Positions 9,074 through 17,469 of a DNA stretch of 36,432 nucleotides are shown in pieces. The notes beneath the pieces were generated by a model. The model ran no database searches. It worked only from the letters and a program-made list of their open reading frames with translations, and was not told where the DNA came from. Source of the stretch: Verrucomicrobia bacterium UBA3841 (GTDB taxonomy: Bacteria; Verrucomicrobiota; Kiritimatiellia; RFP12; UBA1067); NCBI GenBank assembly GCA_002392765.1, contig DGHT01000055.1, positions 15,206 through 51,637 on the forward strand. The letters are read 5' to 3'. The first letter of the stretch is position 1. Every line of letters starts with the position of its first letter. The translations under genes were made by a program, and so were the position numbers.

Positions 9074-9102
9074 TTGACAATTGCGAGGGAATATGAGATA
9101 AT
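9074..9102 (+). promoter_or_regulatory. Sigma-70-type promoter of the DUF4143 ATPase gene
   Basis: TTGACA (9074-9079) and GATAAT (9097-9102) are separated by exactly 17 bases. The predicted start near 9109 lies inside the first palindrome of the repeat block that follows. Confidence 0.75.
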
Positions 9103-9104
9103 AT

Positions 9105-9155
9105 CAATGTTTGAAAACATTGTTTTTGACGTAAAAACGATGTTTGAAAACATTG
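9105..9155 (+). promoter_or_regulatory. Tandem palindromic operator-like block before the ATPase gene
   Basis: CAATGTTTGAAAACATTG (9105-9122) is a perfect palindrome with 8-base arms and a GA centre. Its 16-base core (ATGTTTGAAAACATTG) recurs at 9140-9155, 33 bases or about three helical turns downstream. Between them GTTTTT and AAAAAC form a third inverted repeat around GACGT. The first copy covers the predicted transcription start, and the second ends on the first G of the Shine-Dalgarno sequence (GGAGGT, 9155-9160). This arrangement fits a repressor binding as two dimers, or an RNA hairpin pair controlling translation. Confidence 0.6.
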
Positions 9156-9164
9156 GAGGTTATC

Positions 9165-10376
9165 ATGGAAGATAAAGAGGTACAGCCGCTGATTGAGCGC
9201 ATGGATTACCTTGTAAACAGGGTTTCCATTGATTTTCACCGATATCTGTTCGGAAAAATCAAATGGAAAAATCGGCTTGTCGGCATCAAGGGCGGTCGTG
9301 GAACAGGCAAGACGACGCTTTTGCGGCAACATGTCCGAGAGGCGTTCGGAGGTGTCGGCGAAAAGGCGATGTATGTCTCGCTTGACGATTTGTGGTTTTC
9401 GAGGAATTCGCTTATCGACCTTGCGGACTGGCATCGCAAGCGCGGGGGCACGCATCTGTTCATTGACGAAGTCCATTACCTCAAGCCGTGGCAGACCTAC
9501 ATAAAGAACCTTGCGGATTTCTTCCCCGATCTGTCCGTAGGATATACTGGTTCGTCCATGCTGAAGATAGACTATGGCGGAGCGGACATATCTCGGCGTC
9601 AAATCGTCTATGACCTTAACGGTCTTTCGTTTCGAGAATATCTTGCTTTTGAAGGAATCAAGAATTTCGCCACGCTCGGAGTTGACGAAATATTGCGCAG
9701 CCATCGAGAGGTGGCGCGTGAGATCACGCATGGCATCAGCATCCTGAAGCATTTTCGTGACTATCTCTCGTCTGGGTACTATCCGTTCTACAGGGAAGAC
9801 CGCGAAAGCTTCCATGCGAGGCTGCAGAGTGTCGTAAACCAAGTTCTTGAGGTGGATCTCCCGACGATTGAGGAGTTTGCCCCCGCCACGGTGTTCAAGG
9901 CCAAGAAGATGCTTGCAATACTTGCCGATTCCGTTCCGCAGACGCCGAAGATGGCAGTTCTCTACCGTGAACTCGAAACCGACAGAAATCAGGGTCTGAA
10001 AATTCTAAAGGCATTGGCGAGAAGCGGTTTGCTTGGGCTCCTGTCAACGGAAAAGGTCTCGCTCAAAGACATGTCGCGCCCCGACAAGATATATCTCGAC
10101 AACACCAATCTCATGTATGCCCTTTCAGGGGAAGTTGACACAGGCTGCCGGCGCGAGACATTTTTCCTTAATCAGCTGCGAGCGTCTGGGCATGACGTGA
10201 CCTATCCAAAGAATGGGGATTTTCTCGTTGACGGAAAGCATCTGTTTGAGGTCGGCGGTTCGGGCAAGGGGTTCTCGCAGATAAAGGACGTGCCGGATTC
10301 CTATGTCGCGGCGGACGACATCGAGGTAGGCATCGGCAACAAGATTCCTCTCTGGCTCTTCGGCTTCCTGTATTGA
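9165..10376 (+). CDS. AAA-family ATPase with C-terminal DUF4143 domain
   Basis: The 403-residue protein carries a Walker A motif GGRGTGKTT (K49) and a Walker B motif LFIDEVH (D101, E102), then a GYTGSSM sensor-like segment, which is the AAA_14 pattern. The C-terminal third has the DUF4143 signature (KIYLDNTNLMYAL, RRETFFLNQLR, then DFLVDGKHLFEVGG), a degenerate PD-(D/E)xK-like fold. These proteins are common, often in many copies, in anaerobic gut bacteria, and their role is not known. I chose the ATG at 9165 because GGAGGT lies four bases upstream; an in-frame TTG at 9144 falls inside the palindromic block. The gene stands alone with its own promoter, between a glycosidase operon and a decayed glycosidase gene, so it reads as an accessory insertion. 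Confidence 0.85.
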   Translation: MEDKEVQPLIERMDYLVNRVSIDFHRYLFGKIKWKNRLVGIKGGRGTGKTTLLRQHVREAFGGVGEKAMYVSLDDLWFSRNSLIDLADWHRKRGGTHLFIDEVHYLKPWQTYIKNLADFFPDLSVGYTGSSMLKIDYGGADISRRQIVYDLNGLSFREYLAFEGIKNFATLGVDEILRSHREVAREITHGISILKHFRDYLSSGYYPFYREDRESFHARLQSVVNQVLEVDLPTIEEFAPATVFKAKKMLAILADSVPQTPKMAVLYRELETDRNQGLKILKALARSGLLGLLSTEKVSLKDMSRPDKIYLDNTNLMYALSGEVDTGCRRETFFLNQLRASGHDVTYPKNGDFLVDGKHLFEVGGSGKGFSQIKDVPDSYVAADDIEVGIGNKIPLWLFGFLY

Positions 10377-10406
10377 GAGAAGCGAAATGAAAGGAGAAAC
10401 GGTGAA

Positions 10407-10757
10407 ATGAAACGAGTGGTTGCATCAGCATTTTTTTCAGCCGCGCTTGTGGCGGGAGGTGGCGTCGCGGCTGCCGAACCGCAGCGGGAAATCCAGTGGG
10501 GCGTTACGTTCGGCTTTTACGCACCTACCGGCTACATGGGGTCGGACAAGGCGAAAGAGGAAATCGACGCAATCGACTACATCCATTCAAAGGGCATTAA
10601 GGTTCAGCTGCGTCCGATGCTGGAGTGCAAGGACGGCATAGGGCGGCTTGGCGTGTGGATGATAAAGGACCGCGAGCGCATGCCAGGGCGACAAGGTCCT
10701 CTACGACGTGGCCTCGCAGGACTGTGGCGGCGCCGTGTTTCGCCACCGGTGATGTGA
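10407..10757 (+). pseudogene. Remnant of a secreted GH113-like glycoside hydrolase
   Basis: The ORF starts with a good ribosome site (AAAGGAGAA) and a signal peptide (residues ~1-23), followed by WGVTFGFYAPTGYMGSDKAK, the normal beginning of GH113-like TIM barrels. The next stretch, IDYIHSKGIKVQLRPMLECK and DGIGRLGVW, is also typical of that family, but about 35-40 residues normally lying between the two blocks are missing. The junction lies at ATCGAC-GCA-ATCGAC, a direct repeat that suggests a slippage or microhomology deletion. After RERMPG the frame turns into an Arg-rich nonsense tail. In another frame the same DNA reads GDKVLYDVASQDCGGAVFRHR and stops, so a second deletion joined foreign coding sequence near 10690. 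A complete enzyme would need about 330 residues, so this one cannot work. Confidence 0.75.
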
Positions 10758-10810
10758 GCGTAAGGCCGTAAAAAGTATGTATGCATATGTTGCGTTTCGC
10801 GGGGTGCGTG

Positions 10811-10819
10811 TGGTAGACT
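10811..10819 (+). promoter_or_regulatory. Possible extended -10 promoter of the metallophosphatase operon
   Basis: TGGTAGACT resembles TGnTATAAT but is weak. A second candidate, TATATAA, starts at 10824. A ribosome site AAGGG (10831-10835) precedes the ATG at 10843 by seven bases. Confidence 0.35.
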
Positions 10820-10842
10820 TTACTATATAAAAGGGATTCTAT

Positions 10843-12408
10843 ATGAAAACTTGCAGTGGGAAGGAAACGCTTTTGACGAGGCGGCGATTTCTTGGTGCGG
10901 CTGTCGCCACCGGGGCGGTCGCCGGTTGCCGTACGTTTTCGCTTGCGGGTGGCGTCCGTCCGCTTCTAAGGATCGGCGTCGTGAGCGACGTGCACATCCG
11001 CCTCGCGAGGGGCGGAGAGACGTTTGAAGACGGCTATGGCACGGAGACGCTCCAGAAGGCGCTCGAATACTTCCGCGACAGGGGTGCGGACGCCGTCGTC
11101 ATCGCCGGAGACATGGCGGATTCGGGTCTTGTCGGCGAACTCAAGGCTGTCGCCGGCGTTTGGTACCGCGTCTTCCCCGGCGACCGCGCGCCGGACGGCC
11201 GACGGGTGGAGCGCATATTCGTTTTCGGCAACCACGACGCATACGGACGCTGGCGCGGCGGCAGCGTGTTCGAGAGCGAAAGCGACCTGCGCCGCGAGTC
11301 CATCGAGGCCGATCCGCGCCGCGCGTGGGACGAGTGCTTCCACGAGGAATGGAAGCCGTTCTTCTCGAAAAACGTGAAGGGGTTCGATTTCTTCGCCGCC
11401 CACTGGAGTCCCGGCGTCTGGTGCAACGGCTATTCGGAAGCGGCATGCGCCGGATGCAAGGGCGCGTTTGCCGCTCCGATGGCGAAGTGCGACCCGTCGC
11501 GCCCGTTCTTCTACGTGCAGCATCCCCATCCTCGAGAGACCGTTTACGGGAAGTGCGCCTGGGGCGCGGACGACGGCAGCGCGACGGAGATGCTGTCACT
11601 CTTCCCCAACGCGGTCGCCTTCTCCGGACACTCGCACGAGCCGCTTACGAACGAGCTTTCCATCTGGCGCGGTGCCTTCACATCGGTCGCGACGGGCACG
11701 CTGCGGCATCTTGGCGCTAGCGACGTATGGAGCTTAGCGCGGCAGGCGGGCTACGAGAACGGCAAGTGCAACATCCACCTTCCAGGGCTGAAACGCGAGG
11801 ATCGCCCGTTCTACTACGCCAAGTACGACGCGCCTAAGATGATGCCCGACGAGGCGCGGCGGTACGACGTCCGCATCGGCCAGCTCGTGAACGTCTACGA
11901 AGACCGCATCGAGTTCTACCGCCGCGAGTTCGCGAGCGGCATCGACATCGGCGAGCCCTGGATAGTGGAACTTCCGGCGAAGCCTCGGAGTTTCGCCGTC
12001 CGTGCGAAGGAGGCGCGTCCCGCGCAGTTCCCGTCCGGCGCGGCGCTTTCCGCGAAGGTTTCGACGGCGATGACGCGAGGTTTGAAGATGTCTGGGCGCG
12101 ACGAGATCCCGTCCGTCGAGCAGCCCGCGCTCAAGCTGGCCTTCCCGGCGGCGACTGAAGGGGGCGTGGTCGTCGAATACGAAATCGCGGCCTCGAATGC
12201 CGCGGGCGAGAGGTGGGACACGCGGATCTGCGCCGTCGGGGGGCTCTACCCCAGGCGGCACGAGATGTTCGCGCGGCCCGTTTCCGCAACGGTTCCGCTT
12301 GCCGCGCTGCCGGTGGGCGCGTCGTCGGTTGAAGTGACGCCGCTTGATTCGTTCGGCAACAGGGGTCGTCCGCTCGTCGCGGCCGTCGCCGGAGGAAAGG
12401 GGGTCTGA
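10843..12408 (+). CDS. Calcineurin-like metallophosphatase exported by Tat (copy 1)
   Basis: The 521-residue protein has a twin-arginine signal (LTRRRFLGAAVATGAVAG) with a Cys at residue 29 that could be a lipidation site. The metallophosphatase metal-binding motifs are present in order: SDVH (D49, H51), AGDMAD near residue 90, GNHD near residue 130 and SGHSH near residue 266. A C-terminal domain (~370-521) is beta-rich. The family hydrolyses phosphomonoesters or phosphodiesters using a two-metal centre. The paralogue at 20507 shares PFFYVQHPHP, the SGHSH block, GAFTSV, and IDIGE/W. The gene opens a long operon with secreted phosphatase and phosphate-ester transport genes, which suggests that it releases phosphorylated compounds outside the cytoplasm. 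The substrate is unknown. Confidence 0.8.
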   Translation: MKTCSGKETLLTRRRFLGAAVATGAVAGCRTFSLAGGVRPLLRIGVVSDVHIRLARGGETFEDGYGTETLQKALEYFRDRGADAVVIAGDMADSGLVGELKAVAGVWYRVFPGDRAPDGRRVERIFVFGNHDAYGRWRGGSVFESESDLRRESIEADPRRAWDECFHEEWKPFFSKNVKGFDFFAAHWSPGVWCNGYSEAACAGCKGAFAAPMAKCDPSRPFFYVQHPHPRETVYGKCAWGADDGSATEMLSLFPNAVAFSGHSHEPLTNELSIWRGAFTSVATGTLRHLGASDVWSLARQAGYENGKCNIHLPGLKREDRPFYYAKYDAPKMMPDEARRYDVRIGQLVNVYEDRIEFYRREFASGIDIGEPWIVELPAKPRSFAVRAKEARPAQFPSGAALSAKVSTAMTRGLKMSGRDEIPSVEQPALKLAFPAATEGGVVVEYEIAASNAAGERWDTRICAVGGLYPRRHEMFARPVSATVPLAALPVGASSVEVTPLDSFGNRGRPLVAAVAGGKGV

Positions 12409-12409
12409 A

Positions 12410-13579
12410 ATGGTGAAGAAGGTAAAACTTGGACTTGTTGCGCGCATTCTGCTGGCGATGGCCGTCGGAATCGCAGCCGGATTTATTCTGCCCGAATGCG
12501 GCATCCGGACGCTGAAGACGTTCGAGGATCTCGTGACGACGCTCCTGAAGTTCATGGTGCCGATGGTGATTTTCGGACTTGTCTCGGCGGCGATAGTCGA
12601 GTCGGGACGCAGTTCGGGCAGGATGCTCGCGGCGACTTTCGCCCTTGTCGTCGCCTCCGTTGTTGCATCGGGATATTTCGCGCTGGGAGCTTCGGCTTCG
12701 GTCTATCCCTTCGTCCTCTCCGGTTCCCTGGCCGGAGACTTCGCGGCGCTCGTGCCTGCCGAGCCGTATTTCAAGATCGCCATTCCTCCGCCGGTCGGCA
12801 TCATGACAGCGCTGGCGCTGGCGGTGATCGTCGGGCTAGCCGTCGTCTCCACCAAGGCGCACGCGCTTTCGCAGGTCGTCCTGGACTGCAAGAAGTGCGT
12901 AGCCTGGATGATCGGGCGCATCATCATCCCCCTGCTGCCGTGGTACATCCTGGCGATGATGGCGGGGCTGACCGCTGGAGGGAGGATAGTCTCCCTGCTC
13001 GTTGTGTTCCTGTGCATGATTCTCGTCAGCTGGCTCGTTTCTCTCGCCTACCTTGTGGCGATGTACTGCGTTTCCGGCGCATATGCGCGCAAGAACCCGT
13101 TCAAGGCGCTGTGGGGGATGCGCAGCGCCTACCTGACCGGCCTCGCCACCTGCTCGTCCGCGGCGTCGATACCGGTGTCGCTCGAGAACGTAAAGGGGCT
13201 GGGAGTACGCGCCAAGGTGGCGGAGCTCGTCGTGCCGCTGTGCGCGACGATCCACCTGGCCGGATCCATGATCAAGCTCGTCTGCTGCGCGGCGGCAATG
13301 ATCCTGATGTCCGGACGCACCATCGACTTCGGCGCGATGGGCGTGTTCATATTCGTGATGACGGCGACGGCGATCGCCGCGCCGGGCGTCCCCGGCGGGG
13401 TGATCACGAGTTCTCTCGGCGCGCTCGGGACGATTCTTCTCTTGACTCCGGAGCAGAGCTCGATGCTCATGACCGTGTATCTAGCCATGGACGGCGTCGG
13501 CTCCGCCTGTTCGGTGGGCGGGCACGGCGCCATCGCCATGGCGGTTGAAAAGATTACCGAGAAAGGAGAAAAAGAATGA
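12410..13579 (+). CDS. Dicarboxylate/amino acid:cation symporter (DAACS family)
   Basis: The 389-residue membrane protein matches the GltP/GltS-Na type fold. It has a short N-terminal helix pair, a serine-rich re-entrant hairpin (TCSSAASIPVSLENVKGLGV), the segment VVPLCATIHLAGSMIK at the place of the usual PLGATINMDGT motif, and APGVPGGVITSSLG for the second hairpin. The CATIHLAGS variant differs from the canonical NMDGT motif, which binds cations and substrate, so the transported compound may not be a classical dicarboxylate. The ATG at 12410 starts two bases after the preceding stop, and the last codons overlap the next gene in ATGA. A diverged duplicate of its 3' end lies at 18214-18263. 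Confidence 0.85.
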   Translation: MVKKVKLGLVARILLAMAVGIAAGFILPECGIRTLKTFEDLVTTLLKFMVPMVIFGLVSAAIVESGRSSGRMLAATFALVVASVVASGYFALGASASVYPFVLSGSLAGDFAALVPAEPYFKIAIPPPVGIMTALALAVIVGLAVVSTKAHALSQVVLDCKKCVAWMIGRIIIPLLPWYILAMMAGLTAGGRIVSLLVVFLCMILVSWLVSLAYLVAMYCVSGAYARKNPFKALWGMRSAYLTGLATCSSAASIPVSLENVKGLGVRAKVAELVVPLCATIHLAGSMIKLVCCAAAMILMSGRTIDFGAMGVFIFVMTATAIAAPGVPGGVITSSLGALGTILLLTPEQSSMLMTVYLAMDGVGSACSVGGHGAIAMAVEKITEKGEKE

Positions 13580-14928
13580 CATTGGTAGAAGAGGCGCTGA
13601 CGCAGACGACTGACACGAAGGCATGCGAAATCGGGCCCGGAGCCGCGGAAGCGACGGCGAAAATGTTTCGCGAACTTTTTCCGGAGGCAGGGAAGGCGGT
13701 CGTAATCGACGACCCTCGCACGCGCGCCGTGGCGGGTGAGCGCGTCATGGAACTTCTGGGAAAGGCGGGGCTTGACGTTTCGGAGCACGTCGTCAATCCC
13801 GACGGCTCGGACTTCCACGCGACCTATGCGAAGGTAGAGGAGGTGCGCGAGGCGATTGCGGCCGTCGCGGGCGCGGTTCCGGTTGCCGTCGGCTCCGGGA
13901 CGCTCAACGACTTGACGAAACGCGCCTCCGACGAGCTGGGCCGACGCTACATGGTCGTGGGCACGGCGGCCTCTATGGACGGCTACACGGCGGCGAACGC
14001 GGCGATCACCAAGGACGGCATGAAGCAGACGATGAGCTGCAAGGCGCCGCTCGGCTGCATCGTCGACAGCGCCGTTGCCGCCGTCGCGCCGAAGGACATG
14101 ACGGCTAGCGGCTACGCCGACCTCATAGCCAAGATCCCGGCTGGAGCAGACTGGATGCTCGCCGATGCGATCGGCTCGGAGGCGATACACCCGCTCGCCT
14201 GGAAGCTCGTGCAGGGTCCGCTGCGCGACACTTTGTCCAATCCGGTCGGCTGCGCGTCTGGCGACGAGCGCGAGGTGCGCAAGCTGTGTGAGGGGCTTGT
14301 GATGAGCGGTTTCGCGATGCAGGCGATGGACTCGTCCCGCCCGGCTAGCGGCACTGAGCACCAGATTTCCCACTACTGGGACATGGAAGATCTCTCGGTC
14401 GGCGGACATCCCGTGTCGCATGGCTTCAAGGTAGGCATCGGCACCCTCGCCTCCACCGCCGCGCTTGAGTTCATGCTCGAGCACGACCTCTCGAAGATGG
14501 ACGTCGAGGAGAAGGTCGCGGCGTGGTGTCCGTCGTTCGAGGACGTGAAGGCGACGTTCCCGTCCGTCTTCCCCGGCCGTCCCGCGCACGTGAGGCGCGC
14601 CGAGCTCGAGTACGCCAAGAAGTTCCCGACCAAGGACGCGCTCCGCCGCGAGCTGTCCGCGATACGCGACTCCTGGGGGGAGCTCTCCGCGAAGATCCGC
14701 GGACAGCTCATGCCGTTCGCGGAGGTGAAGGAATGCCTGAAGAAGGTCGGCGCGCCGACGGAGCCGGAAGAGATCGGCGTAACCAGGGCGCGCTTTCGCG
14801 AGACGTTCGTGGGAGTCCCCTACATGCGGGCGCGTTACTTCGGCGCTGACCTCGCGCAGCGCGTCGGCCTCATGCCCGCGCTCATAGACAGGCTCTTCGG
14901 CGTTGGCGGCATTTGGGAGGTGAAGTGA
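13576..14928 (+). CDS. araM: sn-Glycerol-1-phosphate dehydrogenase (AraM/EgsA type)
   Basis: The 450-residue protein belongs to the iron/zinc alcohol dehydrogenase-like family that interconverts DHAP and sn-glycerol-1-phosphate with NAD(P)H. Family motifs are clear: VGSGTLNDLTKRAS for nucleotide binding, VVGTAASMDGYTAAN with the metal-binding Asp, GTEHQISHYWDM with a metal-binding His, and PVSHGFKVGIG with the second His. The Bacillus subtilis homologue AraM (EgsA) lies in the arabinose operon, and archaea use the same activity for lipid backbones. Here the gene overlaps the symporter stop by ATGA and is followed by a HAD phosphatase, an organophosphate transporter and araD. No archaeal-type lipid gene is nearby. 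A catabolic direction, G1P to DHAP, is therefore plausible; that direction is my inference. Confidence 0.9.
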   Translation: MTLVEEALTQTTDTKACEIGPGAAEATAKMFRELFPEAGKAVVIDDPRTRAVAGERVMELLGKAGLDVSEHVVNPDGSDFHATYAKVEEVREAIAAVAGAVPVAVGSGTLNDLTKRASDELGRRYMVVGTAASMDGYTAANAAITKDGMKQTMSCKAPLGCIVDSAVAAVAPKDMTASGYADLIAKIPAGADWMLADAIGSEAIHPLAWKLVQGPLRDTLSNPVGCASGDEREVRKLCEGLVMSGFAMQAMDSSRPASGTEHQISHYWDMEDLSVGGHPVSHGFKVGIGTLASTAALEFMLEHDLSKMDVEEKVAAWCPSFEDVKATFPSVFPGRPAHVRRAELEYAKKFPTKDALRRELSAIRDSWGELSAKIRGQLMPFAEVKECLKKVGAPTEPEEIGVTRARFRETFVGVPYMRARYFGADLAQRVGLMPALIDRLFGVGGIWEVK

Positions 14929-16130
14929 TGGTCTCTTTCCGCAGCACCCTCATGTCCGTCTTCCTGGCGCTGGCGCTGTCGGCCTTCGGCGCGACGCTGC
15001 AGCCGGGGAACTGGCACGAGCCGGTCAGGGATGCGCTACAGCGCATGATCGACCGGCATGCGAACGACCCTGACGCCTACGCGGTGTTCGACTTTGACAA
15101 CACTTGCGCAGTCGGAGACTGCGAACACGCCGCGCTCGGCTACATGATAGACAACCTTGCGTTTGCATTCTCGCCGGACGAGCTGCCTGTGCTGTTTCTT
15201 GAGGGAATGCCCGACCCCGACCGTCCGCTCGAGCCGGGGAAGGAGCGCGCGACCGCCCGCAACGTGGTTGCGGACTGCGCCGACCTCTACCGAGAGCTGT
15301 TGGAGATGAAGTCGCGTCGCTCCATGGAGGAAGTGCGCAAGACGGACGCGTTCGCCGCGTTCGCGGCGAAGATGCGCTATCTGCGAAAGCGCATTTCGCG
15401 CACTTTCGGGAGTGGCTTTGGCTACCAGTGGAGCAAGCGCTTCTACTGTCGCATGACGTCGGATCGGATACGCGACACGGTTCGCGCGGCGTTGGACGCG
15501 GCATCCGCCGATGGACACTTCAGACGGTGCGTGTGGCGCACGCCCACATCCCGGGCGGGACGCTCGGGTTGCGTCGAGGTGCCGATGTTCCTGGGCTTTT
15601 CCGTGCCGCGGGAGGTAAAGGACCTCGTCAACGTGCTTAAGGAGAGCGGCATCGCCGTGTACATCGTCAGCGGCTCGTTCCAGGATGCCGTGCTCGCCGG
15701 TTCCGACGGACGCTACGGCGTCGCATTCCCGAAGGAGAACGTGTTCGGCATACACATGAAGCGCGACGCTGAAGACCGCTTGGTCGGGTGGTCCGACGAC
15801 CGCTTCCCGCTGCCGTGGTCCGAAGGCAAGCCAGACGTGATCCGCAGCCAGATCGCGGCGCGACACCACGGCAGGGGGCCGGTGCTCGTGGCGGGCGACG
15901 CGAACGGCGACTACGCCATGCTGACGGCGTTCGACGACATGGAGGCCGGGCTCGTCTTCGACACGCGGCCAGACGCCGACTCGCCGCTCGGGCGACTCAT
16001 AGCCGACGCGCGGTCCGGCAAGGCCGACGCACGCTATCTCATACAGGGGCGCGACGAGACGCTGCCGGGCCTCAGGAAGTCCGGCGAATCCATCATAGTG
16101 CCGCAGACCACACTGGAATACAAACCATGA
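14928..16130 (+). CDS. Secreted HAD-superfamily phosphatase
   Basis: The start at 14928 overlaps the previous stop (TGATG) and has GGGAGG seven bases upstream. It opens a signal peptide (MVSFRSTLMSVFLALALSAFG), so the enzyme acts outside the cytoplasm. HAD motifs are complete: motif I FDFDNT (D55 nucleophile, D57), motif II YIVSGSF near residue 247, a basic region with K/R residues, and motif IV VAGDANGDYAM (D324, D328). The layout, with a long cap between motifs I and II, resembles secreted phosphoserine- or phosphorylcholine-phosphatase-like proteins. It probably removes phosphate from a small phosphorylated compound. Its place between the G1P dehydrogenase and the GlpT-like transporter suggests a substrate linked to phosphoglycerol or sugar phosphates. 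Confidence 0.8.
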   Translation: MVSFRSTLMSVFLALALSAFGATLQPGNWHEPVRDALQRMIDRHANDPDAYAVFDFDNTCAVGDCEHAALGYMIDNLAFAFSPDELPVLFLEGMPDPDRPLEPGKERATARNVVADCADLYRELLEMKSRRSMEEVRKTDAFAAFAAKMRYLRKRISRTFGSGFGYQWSKRFYCRMTSDRIRDTVRAALDAASADGHFRRCVWRTPTSRAGRSGCVEVPMFLGFSVPREVKDLVNVLKESGIAVYIVSGSFQDAVLAGSDGRYGVAFPKENVFGIHMKRDAEDRLVGWSDDRFPLPWSEGKPDVIRSQIAARHHGRGPVLVAGDANGDYAMLTAFDDMEAGLVFDTRPDADSPLGRLIADARSGKADARYLIQGRDETLPGLRKSGESIIVPQTTLEYKP

Positions 16131-17467
16131 AGACCAAGACCTCAAGATCCCTTTGCTTCTGGCAGTGGGAGACGCTGCTTGTGACGATGGGCGGCTACGC
16201 CCTCTACTACATCGTCCGCAAGAACCTCTCGTTCGCAATGCCGCTTCTCGGCGAGATAGGCGTCTCGAAGGTTCAGCTTGGCGCGTTCCTGACGGCCGGA
16301 GGTCTTCTCTACGGACTTGCGCGCTTCACAAACGGGGTGCTGACCGACCGCAGCAGCGCGCGCAAGGTGATGTCTTTCGGTCTTTTCGTCTGCGGCGTCC
16401 TAAACGCCGTGTTCGGATTGAGCGACATCCTTGCGACTGGCGGCGCGGCGCCTGCCGTCGCCAAGGGAACCGCCGCAGCCGCCGGACTCGTCTGGACGAT
16501 GGGAATCGTCTGGATACTGAACAGCTACTTCCAGGGAATGGGCGTGGGGCCGTGCGTTAAGACGCTTCCGCTCTGGTTCCCGGCGGACCAGCTCGCCACG
16601 AAGCAGTCGATATGGAACCTCTCGCATTCAATCGGCGCGGGCGGGGTGTTCGCGCTCCTCGGATGGTGGATCATCCCGCAGTACCAGTCGTGGCGGCTCT
16701 GCTTCCTCGTCCCCGCCGGAATCGCGATTGCGGGCGCGGTCGGGCTCTTCTTCGCCATGAAGGACTCGCCGGAGGACGTGGGGCTTCCGGCGGTCTCGGG
16801 ACGCAAGGCGCAGGTAGTTCGCACGAAGGAGGAGAGCGCGGCATACAAGAAGTTCATCCGCGACCACGTTCTGCGCAACCCGTGCATCTGGATACTCGCC
16901 ATCTCAAACTTCTTCATGAACATGGTGCGGTTCGCCGCGCTCGACTGGGGGCCTACGCTTCTCGTGGAGTCGAAGGGGCTGACGCTTGCTGCGGCGACGA
17001 CGCTCTGCTTCACGTTCGAGATCGTCGGCGGAAACCTCGGCATGATTGCGGCGGGGTGGGCGAGCGACCGGCTTTTCGCGAGCCGCACGCACAGGACGTG
17101 CGTCGTGTGCTTCGTCGGCGTCGCGCTTGCGGCGGCGGCGTTCTGGGTAGTGCCCGCGTCCGCGCCGTTCGCGGCGAAGCTCCTTCCGTTTGCGCTGATA
17201 GGGTTCTTCATCTACGGTCCGCAGGCGCTTCTCGGCATCGCCTCCACACAGCAGGCCACCCCAAAGGCGGCGGCGAGCGCGAACGGCGTCCTCGGCATCT
17301 GCGGATACCTTAGCACGATTGTCAGCGGCATCGGGTTCGGCTTGATGGCGCAGCGCTGGGGCTGGAGCTCCGTCTATGCGACTATCCTTGCGGCTGCGGT
17401 TGCCGGCGGTGTCGTTGTGCTTATGATGTGGAACGCGCCCGCAGAACGTCGGGAAACGGAGGAGTGA
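16127..17467 (+). CDS. Organophosphate:phosphate antiporter of the GlpT/UhpT (OPA) family
   Basis: The 446-residue major facilitator protein starts at an ATGA overlap. YYIVRKNLSFAMP near the start carries R31, matching the Arg in GlpT's YYxVRKN motif that binds substrate phosphate. RFTNGVLTDRSSARK is the loop 2-3 motif, and FQGMGVGPCVKTLPLWF and WNLSHSIGAGG are typical OPA segments. About twelve hydrophobic helices can be counted. The family imports glycerol-3-phosphate, hexose phosphates or related phosphate esters in exchange for phosphate. Within this operon the natural guess is import of sn-glycerol-1-phosphate or another phosphate ester liberated by the exported phosphoesterases. Specificity cannot be read from the sequence. 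Confidence 0.85.
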   Translation: MKTKTSRSLCFWQWETLLVTMGGYALYYIVRKNLSFAMPLLGEIGVSKVQLGAFLTAGGLLYGLARFTNGVLTDRSSARKVMSFGLFVCGVLNAVFGLSDILATGGAAPAVAKGTAAAAGLVWTMGIVWILNSYFQGMGVGPCVKTLPLWFPADQLATKQSIWNLSHSIGAGGVFALLGWWIIPQYQSWRLCFLVPAGIAIAGAVGLFFAMKDSPEDVGLPAVSGRKAQVVRTKEESAAYKKFIRDHVLRNPCIWILAISNFFMNMVRFAALDWGPTLLVESKGLTLAAATTLCFTFEIVGGNLGMIAAGWASDRLFASRTHRTCVVCFVGVALAAAAFWVVPASAPFAAKLLPFALIGFFIYGPQALLGIASTQQATPKAAASANGVLGICGYLSTIVSGIGFGLMAQRWGWSSVYATILAAAVAGGVVVLMMWNAPAERRETEE

Positions 17468-17469
17468 CG

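Noticed and set aside
9016..9096. A 26-codon ORF before the DUF4143 promoter (MIEERFGKVMGKPSMTATHV...)
   Set aside because: It has no ribosome site, overlaps the -35 and spacer of the promoter, and shows no family resemblance. It may be the relic of a gene end, but the evidence is too thin.
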